From positions 1 through 9,055 of the forward strand of contig JAKCDN010000107.1 of assembly GCA_021841795.1 (NCBI GenBank): a DNA stretch of 9,055 nt. Direction: 5' to 3'. The notes under the pieces are model-generated. The model worked only from the letters and a program-made list of their open reading frames with translations, ran no database searches and was not told the origin of the DNA. Positions 1 through 7,400 of this stretch are shown one piece after another. The position numbers and the translations under genes are program-made. The stretch's first letter is position 1; each line of letters starts with the position of its first letter. Source of the DNA: Acidobacteriota bacterium. Its GTDB lineage: Bacteria; Acidobacteriota; Terriglobia; Terriglobales; Acidobacteriaceae.

Positions 1-49
1 GTGAATGGGGCACGTGGGCCGGCGATTCTCCGGGCGAGGAACAACTGCG

Positions 50-205
50 ATGGTTTCGGACAACAACAAGGGCTTCTGGCGGGCGTTCCTGGACTTCTTC
101 ATTCTTTTCAGCGGGGTATCAACGGCGTCGAACCTGGAGCGGACGCAGGGACGGCCGCTGCGGACGCGGGGGATTTTCCTGTTCCGGTCACACAAAGACG
201 CCTGA
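50..205 (+). CDS. Possible small hypothetical protein (51 aa)
   Basis: I do not recognise this protein. The reading frame opens with ATG at 50, preceded by a GAGGA Shine-Dalgarno-like site at 36-40 at normal spacing, and ends in TGA at 203-205. An in-frame ATG at 5 exists but lacks a visible ribosome site, so 50 is preferred. Codon third positions are mostly G or C, as in the clear genes of this window, and this is the main support. The product begins MVSDNNKGFWRAFLDFFILF, giving a short aromatic hydrophobic patch (about residues 9-20), followed by a basic C-terminal half rich in Arg. It could be a small membrane-associated peptide, or a chance frame. It is not obviously co-transcribed with the next gene, 167 bases downstream. 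Confidence 0.42.
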   Translation: MVSDNNKGFWRAFLDFFILFSGVSTASNLERTQGRPLRTRGIFLFRSHKDA

Positions 206-372
206 TCGTGGCGCAGCTTCACGTTGTCCGGTTATGCAACCGGCTCCGGCTCAGTGCGCTGTTTGGAACAATCCCACAAAATCCGGTGTCAAAAAGAGCA
301 TGAGTCGCAGTTGCTTGTGACCGCTCCCGACCGCGATGGAGGGGCACTCTACGACTTGATGGGGGATAGGGA

Positions 373-1581
373 ATGCAGCGGAGTTCCGGGCGCGACATTC
401 GCGTTGCATTACGAGTAGTCCTGATCTTTCTTGCGGTGGGCCTGCTCAGAACCGTTTCGCTGTGGGCGCATCCCGCAAGCGGCACGCCTGCGCCTTCATT
501 GGATTCTTTGAGACTGTTGCAAGCCCCTGATGGAGCGAGGGCGGACTGGGCAAGCCTCAAAGGCAAGGTAGTGGTGCTGGAGTTCTGGGCCACCTGGTGC
601 TCACCATGCGTAGCCAGCCTTCCCCACCTCAACCAGCTTGTAGCCGCTCTCGATCCGGCGAAATTCCAGTTCATCTCCATTGATGACGAAGATCGAAAGG
701 TTGTGGAGACATTCCTCACCAGAAAAAGGACCTCCGGCTGGGTCGGAACCGATACAGCCGGCCGGATCTTCGCAGCCTATGGAGTCAATTCCAGACCGAC
801 AACCGTTATCGTCGATGGACGCGGAAAGATTGTTGCAGTGACGGAGGTCGATTCAGTAAGCGCCGCAGATTTACAGGCAGTCGCAGCAGGGAAAAAAGTA
901 GCATTCAAGCCCGCGATGGAGATCGTCGAGGCGAGCACTCCGTCTCGCTCAAGCGCAGAGCGCCCGCTGTTTTCAGTCTCAGTCAGTAAGTCTTCGCCCG
1001 GAGCGCAGGCGTCGCAGGTCAATCATCCACCGACCGGCACGGACTTTCTTGGCAATGATGCCGACAGCCTGATGACCAACGTTTTCAACGCATTCGAGAA
1101 TCGCTATGTCTTAAAGGGCCAACTGCCGGACGGGCGCTACGACCTGCACGTGAATTTCGTTGACGTGCCTGATGCCGTGAGGACGCAGGCCGTTCAGCAA
1201 GCCGTTCTTTCGGCGTTGCATTTGCAGATCCAGTCAAAGACGATCACTAAAACTGCCTATATTCTGCGAGCCACTGATGCAAGCAAGAAACTGCTCAGTC
1301 TGTCAGCTTCAACACATGCGGTCAAGCGCGGCTATTGGCATGGAATCTTCATTCTGATGAACGGAACCATGGACGATCTGGCCTATGTGCTGGCGACCGG
1401 GCTGGCGAATCCTGTCATCAATGAAACCGGCATCGACGGCACGTACGACGCGCGGTTCAAAGCTACCGCAGGAGACGTCGACAGTGTGAATGCCGTCCTC
1501 AAAAAGACCATGGGGCTGGAACTCGTCACCGGCACTCAGGAAATGTCGATTAACGTGCTCGAAGTAAGCGGGCGCGAGTAA
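373..1581 (+). CDS. TlpA-like thioredoxin-fold protein fused to a TIGR03435/DUF3738 domain
   Basis: The 402-residue product is probably anchored in or exported across the inner membrane. Residues 11-30 form a hydrophobic segment after a basic N-terminus (RDIRVALR). Residues 40-175 look like a TlpA/ResA-type thioredoxin: FWATWCSPC places redox cysteines at C76 and C79, and RPTT gives the expected cis-proline at P142. Residues 200-400 match the C-terminal domain known in Acidobacteria as TIGR03435/DUF3738, with the recognisable NPVINETGIDGTYDA (346-360) and a closing MSINVLEV. The start at 373 is supported by a GGGGGA site at 361-366, six bases upstream. The likely role is thiol-disulfide exchange in the periplasm. 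The DUF3738 part has no established activity that I know of; it also occurs behind BlaR1-like M56 peptidases, but none is seen here. Codon third positions are less GC-biased than in mqnC, consistent with a fast-evolving or transferred family member. Confidence 0.9.
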   Translation: MQRSSGRDIRVALRVVLIFLAVGLLRTVSLWAHPASGTPAPSLDSLRLLQAPDGARADWASLKGKVVVLEFWATWCSPCVASLPHLNQLVAALDPAKFQFISIDDEDRKVVETFLTRKRTSGWVGTDTAGRIFAAYGVNSRPTTVIVDGRGKIVAVTEVDSVSAADLQAVAAGKKVAFKPAMEIVEASTPSRSSAERPLFSVSVSKSSPGAQASQVNHPPTGTDFLGNDADSLMTNVFNAFENRYVLKGQLPDGRYDLHVNFVDVPDAVRTQAVQQAVLSALHLQIQSKTITKTAYILRATDASKKLLSLSASTHAVKRGYWHGIFILMNGTMDDLAYVLATGLANPVINETGIDGTYDARFKATAGDVDSVNAVLKKTMGLELVTGTQEMSINVLEVSGRE

Positions 1582-1629
1582 GGAAGCCATATCGGTCAGT
1601 TGATCGGTGCGAGCCGTCCTTGCTTCCTT
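1580..1629. repeat. 8-bp inverted repeat bridging the tlpA-like stop codon and mqnC
   Basis: AAGGAAGC at 1580-1587, overlapping the TAA stop of the upstream gene, is exactly complementary to GCTTCCTT at 1622-1629. Between them lies a smaller hairpin, CGGT at 1605-1608 with GCCG at 1613-1616, closed by a GCGA (GNRA-type) loop. ATCGGT also occurs twice as a direct repeat, at 1591 and 1603. No U-tract follows, so this is not a classical terminator. The right arm ends one base before the proposed -10 hexamer of mqnC, so it could affect that promoter or end the upstream mRNA. Confidence 0.45.
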
Positions 1630-1630
1630 G

Positions 1631-1636
1631 TAAAAT
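1631..1636 (+). promoter_or_regulatory. Putative -10 hexamer TAAAAT for a leaderless mqnC transcript
   Basis: TAAAAT lies exactly six bases before the mqnC ATG, so transcription would be expected to start at or next to the A of the start codon. No good -35 element is seen at 16-18 bases upstream; TTGATC at 1600-1605 is too far away. The only purine run before ATG (GAAG, 1638-1641) is too close to serve as a Shine-Dalgarno. A leaderless mRNA is therefore the simplest reading. Confidence 0.5.
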
Positions 1637-1642
1637 TGAAGT

Positions 1643-2704
1643 ATGCCGATCTCGCGCGAACAAGCCCTGGATTACTTCCGCTCAACGGACCTGATTGGTC
1701 TGGGAATGGAGGCGGACGCGGTGCGGCGGCGTCTGCATCCTGAGGGCGTGGTCACGTACATCATCGACCGCAACATCAACTACACGAACTTCTGCACGGA
1801 GTATTGCACGTTCTGCGCGTTCTACCGTCCGCTGCCGCGGGCGGGCAAGCCGGACCCACGTTCAGAGGAAGGGTACGTACTGGACCTGGAGACGATCTAT
1901 GCCAAGATCGCCGAGACGGTGGAGATGGGCGGGACGGGCGTGCTGATGCAGGGCGGGATTCATCCGGAGCTGAAGATCGACTGGTTCGAGCGGCTCTTCC
2001 GGGGGATCAAGGAACGGTTTCCGGAGATCTGGCTGCACTGCCTTTCGGCGTCGGAGGTGCTGGCGATCGCGGAGTACTCGGAGCTGGACCTGCGCACTAC
2101 GATCGCGCGGCTGCGGGGGGCGGGGCTGGACTCGATTCCCGGCGGCGGCGCGGAGATTCTGGACGACGAGGTGCGGCACCGGATTGCGCGGCTGAAGTGC
2201 GGGACAGAAGACTGGGTGCGTGTGCACCGGACGGCGCACGAGCTGGGGATGCGGACGACGGCGACGATGATGTTCGGAGTGGGCGAGACGCTGGAGCAGC
2301 GCATCAACCACTTTGAGGTCGTGCGACGGCTGCAGGAAGAGACGGGCGGATTCACGGCGTTCATCCCGTGGAGTTTTCAGCCGAAGCATACCGCGCTGGG
2401 CGGCCGGGGCTGGGACGAGGCAACGTCAGTTGAATACCTGAAGGTGCTGGCGATCTCGCGGCTCTATCTGGACAACATCGAGAACGTGCAGGCGAGCTGG
2501 GTGACGCAGGGCTTGAAGGTGCTGGAGATGGGCCTGCACTTCGGCGGCAACGACGTGGGCTCGGTGATGCTGGAAGAGAACGTGGTGAAGGCGGCGGGCA
2601 CGTCGAACTGCACGACGGAGGAAGAGCTGCGGCGGATTATCCGCGACGCGGGATTCAAGCCGGTGCAGCGGGATACGCTGTATCGAACGATGTTTTTGAA
2701 CTGA
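1643..2704 (+). CDS. mqnC: Cyclic dehypoxanthinyl futalosine synthase MqnC (radical SAM)
   Basis: MqnC is a cytoplasmic radical-SAM enzyme that cyclises dehypoxanthine futalosine to its cyclic form, a step of the futalosine route to menaquinone. The 353-residue length is normal for the family. NINYTNFCTEYCTFCAFYR (44-62) carries the CxxxCxxC iron-sulfur motif with C51, C55 and C58. Further MqnC-like blocks are GLDSIPGGGAEIL (161-173), TGGFTAFIPWSFQP (234-247), ENVQASWVTQG (280-290) and HFGGNDVGSVMLEENVV (299-315). The last three favour MqnC over the related MqnE. No other menaquinone gene lies in the window, so the pathway genes are either scattered or outside it. The start at 1643 is the only ATG that keeps the usual N-terminus. 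It has no proper Shine-Dalgarno, and a TAAAAT hexamer six bases upstream suggests a leaderless message. Confidence 0.95.
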   Translation: MPISREQALDYFRSTDLIGLGMEADAVRRRLHPEGVVTYIIDRNINYTNFCTEYCTFCAFYRPLPRAGKPDPRSEEGYVLDLETIYAKIAETVEMGGTGVLMQGGIHPELKIDWFERLFRGIKERFPEIWLHCLSASEVLAIAEYSELDLRTTIARLRGAGLDSIPGGGAEILDDEVRHRIARLKCGTEDWVRVHRTAHELGMRTTATMMFGVGETLEQRINHFEVVRRLQEETGGFTAFIPWSFQPKHTALGGRGWDEATSVEYLKVLAISRLYLDNIENVQASWVTQGLKVLEMGLHFGGNDVGSVMLEENVVKAAGTSNCTTEEELRRIIRDAGFKPVQRDTLYRTMFLN

Positions 2705-2770
2705 GCTCGCGCTTCCAGCGCAGGGCCAGGACGCCGGCCGGGGCGCTGCACGCATCGGCACGCGCGCGAC

Positions 2771-2785
2771 CCGGCGCTACGCCGG
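2771..2785. repeat. Short perfect hairpin between mqnC and the aldo/keto reductase gene
   Basis: CCGGCG (2771-2776) and CGCCGG (2780-2785) form a perfect six-pair stem with a three-base loop. The bases that follow are A-rich (a run of six A at 2793-2798), so it is not an intrinsic terminator on the + strand. A second GC-rich pair, GCCGCG at 2799-2804 with CGCGGC at 2819-2824, ends seven bases before the -10 hexamer of the next gene. The 138-base gap (2705-2842) holds no gene that I can support. Confidence 0.4.
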
Positions 2786-2830
2786 ATGACACAAAAAAGC
2801 CGCGCCGCGCCAATGGGCCGCGGCACCCTC

Positions 2831-2836
2831 TATTCT
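2831..2836 (+). promoter_or_regulatory. Putative -10 hexamer TATTCT for a leaderless aldo/keto reductase transcript
   Basis: TATTCT ends six bases before the ATG at 2843, the same geometry as at mqnC. No purine-rich Shine-Dalgarno precedes that ATG and no clear -35 box is seen. The hexamer supports 2843 as the real start, because an upstream in-frame ATG at 2786 would place this promoter inside the coding region. Confidence 0.5.
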
Positions 2837-2842
2837 GGTGCT

Positions 2843-3823
2843 ATGACTGCGACCGCGACGCCGGCCCTGCGCCGGCTTGGAAACTCCGACCTGAATCTTT
2901 CCGCGATCGGCCTGGGGGCGTGGGCCATTGGCGGCAGCAACTGGCAGTATGCGTGGGGAGCGCAGGAGGACGCGGAGTCGATAGCCGCGATCCATCGGGC
3001 GCTGGACCTGGGCGTGAACTGGATCGACACCGCGGCGGTGTACGGGCTGGGACACTCGGAGGAGGTTGTGGGGCGGGCGGTGAAGTCGTGGGGGCGCAAG
3101 CCTTTTCTCTTTACCAAGTGCTCGCGGCTGTGGAATCCGGATGGGACGATCTACAGCAATCTGGACGCGGCGTCGCTGACGAATGAGCTCGACGGCTCAC
3201 TGAAGCGTCTGGGGGTGGAGACGATCGATCTTTACCAGATCCACTGGCCACGGCCGGAGGAGCAGATCGAGGCGGCATGGGAACTGCTGGCGCGCTTCCG
3301 CGAACAGGGCAAGGTGCGCTGGATCGGAGTATCCAACTTTTCCGCGGCGCAGATGCGGCTGCTGGAGCCGATTGCTCCCATCACCAGCCTGCAGCCGCCC
3401 TACTCGATGCTGCGGCGCGAGGTGGAGAAGGACATCCTGCCGTTTGCAGAGGGACACGGCATCGGGGTGATCAACTATTCGCCGATGGTGTCAGGGCTGC
3501 TGACGGGCAGGATGACGGCGGAACGGGCCGGGGCGCTGCCGGAAGACGACTGGCGGCGCAATCATCCCGAGTTCCGCGAGCCGCGGCTGAGCCGCAATCT
3601 GCGCCTGGTGGAGCTGCTGCGGGAGATTGGCAGCGCGCACGGCATAACGGCCGGGGTGGTGGCCGTGGCGTGGACGCTGCACCATCCGGCGGTGACGGCG
3701 GCGATTGTGGGCGGGCGCAGCGCGGCGCAGGTTGAAGAGACGGCGGCAGCCCTGACGTTCCGGCTGAGCGAGCAGGAGTACGGCGCGATCGGCGCGTTTC
3801 TGGCGGCGGAGAACGAGGCCTGA
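2843..3823 (+). CDS. Aldo/keto reductase, NAD(P)H-dependent
   Basis: The 326-residue protein is a cytoplasmic TIM-barrel oxidoreductase that would reduce aldehydes or ketones, or run in reverse, with NAD(P)H; the substrate cannot be read from sequence. The family's catalytic tetrad is present: D62 and Y67 (in WIDTAAVYGLG), K92 (FTKCS) and H134 (YQIHWP). VRWIGVSNFS (158-167), NYSPMVSGLLTGRM (211-224) and the cofactor-binding block VGGRSAAQVEET (289-300) are typical of general-stress or YhdN-like members. Length is normal and no key residue is missing. I chose ATG 2843 over the in-frame ATG 2786, because the homologous N-terminus (RRLGNSDLNLSAIGLG) begins just after it and the 19 extra residues look non-conserved. 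It follows mqnC by 138 bases but probably has its own start signal, and nothing ties it to menaquinone synthesis. Confidence 0.93.
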   Translation: MTATATPALRRLGNSDLNLSAIGLGAWAIGGSNWQYAWGAQEDAESIAAIHRALDLGVNWIDTAAVYGLGHSEEVVGRAVKSWGRKPFLFTKCSRLWNPDGTIYSNLDAASLTNELDGSLKRLGVETIDLYQIHWPRPEEQIEAAWELLARFREQGKVRWIGVSNFSAAQMRLLEPIAPITSLQPPYSMLRREVEKDILPFAEGHGIGVINYSPMVSGLLTGRMTAERAGALPEDDWRRNHPEFREPRLSRNLRLVELLREIGSAHGITAGVVAVAWTLHHPAVTAAIVGGRSAAQVEETAAALTFRLSEQEYGAIGAFLAAENEA

Positions 3824-4121
3824 CCGGATCACCGTGCGGGGATTGCCATGCTCGTCGGATAGAACCGGGGACGGGCTACGCCTGTTCCAGGAGCGATGGA
3901 CCCTGACTGGCCGATGACGCTCCGCGCAACGCGCGCGGGCGGGACGGGCGGAATCCATCTGCCGGGGCGGTCTGCATCGCGCATTCTGCCCGTCGCGGGA
4001 AATATTCTACCCGGCTACAAATTACAGCAAAATATTGGCATACAAGCGATATCCGCCGATTATTGCTTGCGCGAGCCGCTGAGGCGTCCACGAAAAATCA
4101 ATTTAGTAAATCGCTTTTTTC
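3824..4121. other. Intergenic region turning AT-rich before the receptor promoter
   Basis: No credible gene is seen here on either strand; the short open frames lack family features and coding-like codon bias. The first 170 bases are GC-rich. From about 4000 the DNA becomes AT-rich, with AATATT at 4001 and again at 4031, the palindrome ATTTAGTAAAT at 4101-4111, and a T-run at 4115-4120. TTGGCA (4035-4040) with GATTAT (4058-4063), 17 bases apart, could be a weak second promoter. No classical terminator for the aldo/keto reductase gene is visible. Confidence 0.6.
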
Positions 4122-4151
4122 TTGACGCTCGTTCTTTTGCGTGCATATACT
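4122..4151 (+). promoter_or_regulatory. Sigma70-type promoter of the TonB-dependent receptor
   Basis: TTGACG (4122-4127) and TATACT (4146-4151) are each one base off consensus and separated by 18 bases. The DNA just upstream (4092-4121) is A/T-rich and could act as an UP element. The expected start of transcription is close to 4158. It is the strongest promoter-like sequence in the window and is oriented toward the receptor gene. Confidence 0.8.
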
Positions 4152-4276
4152 TCATCCGCTGAAGAATTGTCGCCCGCAGGACGCTTCAGTTTTCGGGGAG
4201 TTCGTTGACCGTCCCCCAGCAGGCCGGCGAAGGGCAGGCAGACCCTACGGCGATTTCTGAATCGATGTAACCCTTT

Positions 4277-4316
4277 GATCTCATGCGAGATCGACGAGTG
4301 CCTGGGGCAGCGTCGA
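4277..4316 (+). repeat. Overlapping, mutually exclusive hairpins in the receptor leader
   Basis: The perfect hairpin GATCTC-ATGC-GAGATC (4277-4292), extendable by T-A and T-G pairs to 4275-4294, shares bases 4291-4294 with the next stem, TCGACG (4291-4296) with CGTCGA (4311-4316). The second stem encloses TGCC/GGCA (4299-4302 with 4306-4309). Both cannot form fully at once. The right part also contains the 10-bp palindrome GCGTCGACGC (4310-4319). Confidence 0.5.
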
Positions 4317-4417
4317 CGCGATGAGATGGGCAGGGGGGGATGGAGATTCCGAGTCGATCCGCGTGATCGCATGCCATCGATGGGGCAAGGCGCGACTGCG
4401 GCAAACCCACTCACCAT

Positions 4418-4422
4418 GGAGG
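4418..4422 (+). promoter_or_regulatory. Shine-Dalgarno GGAGG deciding the receptor start
   Basis: GGAGG sits five bases before ATG 4428. It overlaps the in-frame ATG at 4416, so it cannot serve that codon, nor the distant in-frame ATG at 4275. It therefore supports 4428 as the start. Confidence 0.75.
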
Positions 4423-4427
4423 CAAAG

Positions 4428-7400
4428 ATGATACGAAGCAGATTTGTTCAAGAGGAAAGAGCAGGCTTCCTGACTGCAATGCAAGCTGCGTTCAGCGCAC
4501 CGGGAAGGTTGTACGCCGCGCTGTTGGCCATCACATTTCTACTGTTTGCCGGCCCGATGGGAAGAGCCCAGTCGGTGTACGGCTCGCTGACGGGCACGGT
4601 GAGCGACCCCAGCAGCGCGGCAGTCGTCGGCGCCCAGGTGACCGTAAAAGGGGTCGCGACGGGCATCGAGCAGACCACGACCACGAACTCCAGCGGCATC
4701 TACCGGTTCAGCAACCTGCTGCCGGCCGAGTACAACGTGACGGTTTCGGCGGCGGGCTTTAATACCCAGACGACGCCGAATATGTCCGTTGTGGTGAACG
4801 GAGTCGCGGAGTTGAACGTGCGACTCAAAGTGGGAACAACGTCGCAGACGGTGACGGTTTCAACCGTGGCTCCGCTGCTGCAGACGGAGACGGCGGACGT
4901 ACAGTCGAATATCACGACGCGGCAGATTGAGAGTCTGCCGATCTTCGGGACCGAGGGGGCGAACTTTCAGTCGCTGCTGCGGGAGATTCCGGGATCGGGG
5001 CTGACTTCGGAGACGAACTCGAACGCAGGCAACCCGCAACGAGCCATCAACACGAACTTCAACGGGCAGTCGTACCAATCGATCGACACGCGCATCGACG
5101 GCGTGCCGGATCTGTATCCTTACCTTCCGGCCAACGTGTCCTACGTGCCGCCGTTTGACGCCATTCAAACCATGAACGTGGTGACCAATTCGTTCACGGC
5201 GCAGCAAGGCATGGCGGGCGGCGCGGCGGTGAACGTGGAGATCAAGTCCGGCACCAACAGCTTCCACGGCGATGCGCACGAGATGCACACGGACGAGAAC
5301 TTCGCGGCCCGGAACTACTTCCAGACGGATCCCAAAATTTTCCCGCACAAGAACCGCAACAACCAGAACGAGTTCGGCGGCGCCGTGGGCGGTCCGATTC
5401 TGAAGAACCGGCTCTTTTTCTTCTACGATTTCGACCGGACGACGCAGCGGCAACTGGCGGGGCCGGACACGCGCACGCTGCCGACCGCGGCAATGGCCAC
5501 CGGCAATTTTGCCAGCCTGCCGGGAAGCCCGACGATCTACGATCCCGCGACGGGAGACGCAACCGGAGCCGGGAAGACGCCGATCTCGTGCAACGGGGTG
5601 CAGAACACGATCTGCCCGGGCCGCATCGATCCCGCGGCGGAGACGATGATCAAGCTGATGCAGCCGCTGTTTTCGCAGGAGACGTCCACCAGCAACGATC
5701 TGCTGAACTGGACGGGGAGCGGAACCGCGCTGCTGAACCGCAATGACAGCGACGCCAAGGTCGATTGGGTTCACAGCCAGAACACACTGGTATGGGGACG
5801 CTACAGCTTCTCGAAGTCCCTGGTTTTCGATCCTCCGCTTCTGGGGCCTGCGATCGGCGACGCGACCAACGGCGGGCAACTTGGCAATGCGCCGGGACTG
5901 GTGCAGGTGGCAGGTCTGGGGGTTTCGCACACGTTTACTCCCAGCTTGCTGTTCGACTGGAATTTTGGATATACGCGGCAGAATCTGGGGTCAACCTTCG
6001 ATCTCACGTCGCCGCGCGGGCTTGAGCAACTGGACATTCCGGGAACGAACAATGCGGGCGCTCCTGGCAGTCCGTCGCTCTATTACGGCTGGCCCGGTTT
6101 CACCTTTGTATCGAATTACGGTGGAGATCTGAACATAGGAAACGCGCAGGTCGCCAATCCGTTCCTGTTCCGCGACAATCAGTTTGTTACCGACGCGGAT
6201 ATGAGCTGGACCAAGGGGAAGCACAACTTCAAGGGCGGCGTGGAGTGGTACCACGCAGGCATCAACCACTTCCAGGCCCAGGGAGGCACCTTCCAGAATG
6301 CCCGCGGTCAGTTCCAGTTCAACGGTTACGCGACCTCGCAGTATGGAACGACGCCCACGTGGTTTAACGAATGGGCCGACTACCTGCTGGGCCTGCCGCA
6401 GGAGACCGGGAAGGCGAGACAGCTCTTCAACCCCAACTCGGAGCGGTGGACGAACTGGGCCTGGTACGTGCAAGACCAGTGGCAGATCTCTCCAAAGCTG
6501 ACGGTGAACCTTGGCCTGCGCTGGGAGTACTATCCGTTCGGGTATGCCGATAACGGCAAGGGTCTCCGCCTGTTGAATCTGCAAACCGGCATTGTGTCGG
6601 TGGGCGGCTACGGCAACATCCCGCAAAACGACGGAGCCAACGTAGGGAAGGGTCAGTTCCTGCCCCGCGTGGGCGTGGCTTATACCATCCGGCCGACCAC
6701 GGTACTTCGGATCGGCTATGGATTGAGCGCCGATCCGTACGATCCATACCACGTCCTGCTCAATGCATACCCATCGGTACTTCTGGATACCAATCTGCCC
6801 GCGAATGTGGCGAATTACGTTCCCGTGGCCAGCCTGACGGGCCTGAACGGGACCGGACTGGGCAGCGGAACCTACTCGGTTCCGACGGGTCTTAGCCTGA
6901 TCCCGGTGCCGAATCTGAGCACGGGCCAGATCCCGCTGCCGACCAGCGCCAGCACGACAACGGTTCCCAATCCCTATCACCGCGGATACATCAACTCCTA
7001 TAACCTGACGCTCGAGCAGGAGTTCGGCCGGGATCTGGCGTTCAGCCTGGGCTATATCGGGGCTTACGACAATCATCCAACGATCAACATGAATGCCAAT
7101 CCGTCGGCGCCGGGTACGGGCAGCGCCGGGGGCGTGCTGAGCCAGGCTTATGGCGCGAACTACACGGGAACGATCAACGTGCTGAATCCCTTCAAATTTA
7201 CGCGCTACGACTCGATGCAGTCGCAACTGAAGTACAACTTTGCCGGGGGCTCAAACGTTACCGCGGTGTATACATGGTCCAAGGCGATGAGCTTTGCGGA
7301 CGAGCAGGATCTGGGCTCGCTGCTGATTCCCTACGCGCCGGATTACTTCAAGGACTATGGACCAGCCAACTTCGACCGGACGAACAACTTCGAGATTTAC

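Larger units (their letters stand above)
4158..4427 (+). promoter_or_regulatory. Long structured 5' leader of the receptor mRNA
   Basis: If transcription starts near 4158, the receptor mRNA has an untranslated leader of about 270 nt. Several stems can be drawn by eye. CTGAAG (4159-4164) pairs with CTTCAG (4184-4189), with GTC/GAC inside, followed by UUUU at 4190-4193. GGGGA (4195-4199) pairs with TCCCC (4212-4216). GATCTC (4277-4282) pairs with GAGATC (4287-4292). TCGACG (4291-4296) pairs with CGTCGA (4311-4316), with TGCC/GGCA inside. TGCC (4372-4375) pairs with GGCA (4384-4387). I could not match it to a known riboswitch class, and it lacks a recognisable cobalamin box. A regulatory RNA role is inference. 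Confidence 0.45.

Noticed and set aside
228..243. Hairpin CCGGTT-ATGC-AACCGG after the small open frame
   Set aside because: It is a perfect six-pair stem but has no U-tract after it, so I do not call it a terminator.
1862..2389. Long minus-strand open frame opposite mqnC
   Set aside because: It is a mirror of a GC-rich gene: very Arg/His/Pro-rich, with no family features, while the + strand product is unmistakably MqnC.
2735..3540. 14-base direct repeat GGCCGGGGCGCTGC near 2735 and 3526
   Set aside because: It is low-complexity GC-rich wording, one copy intergenic and one in coding DNA, with no flanking similarity; chance is enough.
3896..4162. 88-codon + strand frame in the large intergenic region
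   Set aside because: It has a Shine-Dalgarno-like AGGAG, but its composition changes midway with the AT-rich DNA, it runs through the receptor promoter, and the peptide resembles nothing known.
4275..4427. N-terminal extension of the receptor from ATG 4275
   Set aside because: The extra 51 residues are charged and Cys/Arg-rich and would bury the signal peptide; the good Shine-Dalgarno GGAGG lies just before ATG 4428.
4158..4427. Cobalamin riboswitch upstream of the TonB-dependent receptor
   Set aside because: I looked for the B12-box wording and the conserved core; GCAGG/GGCAGG pieces occur, but the conserved order and box are absent.
4860..7226. Large minus-strand open frames opposite the receptor (about 356 and 411 codons)
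   Set aside because: They lie fully within the receptor gene, are Arg/Val/Gln-rich without motifs, and arise from high GC at third codon positions.
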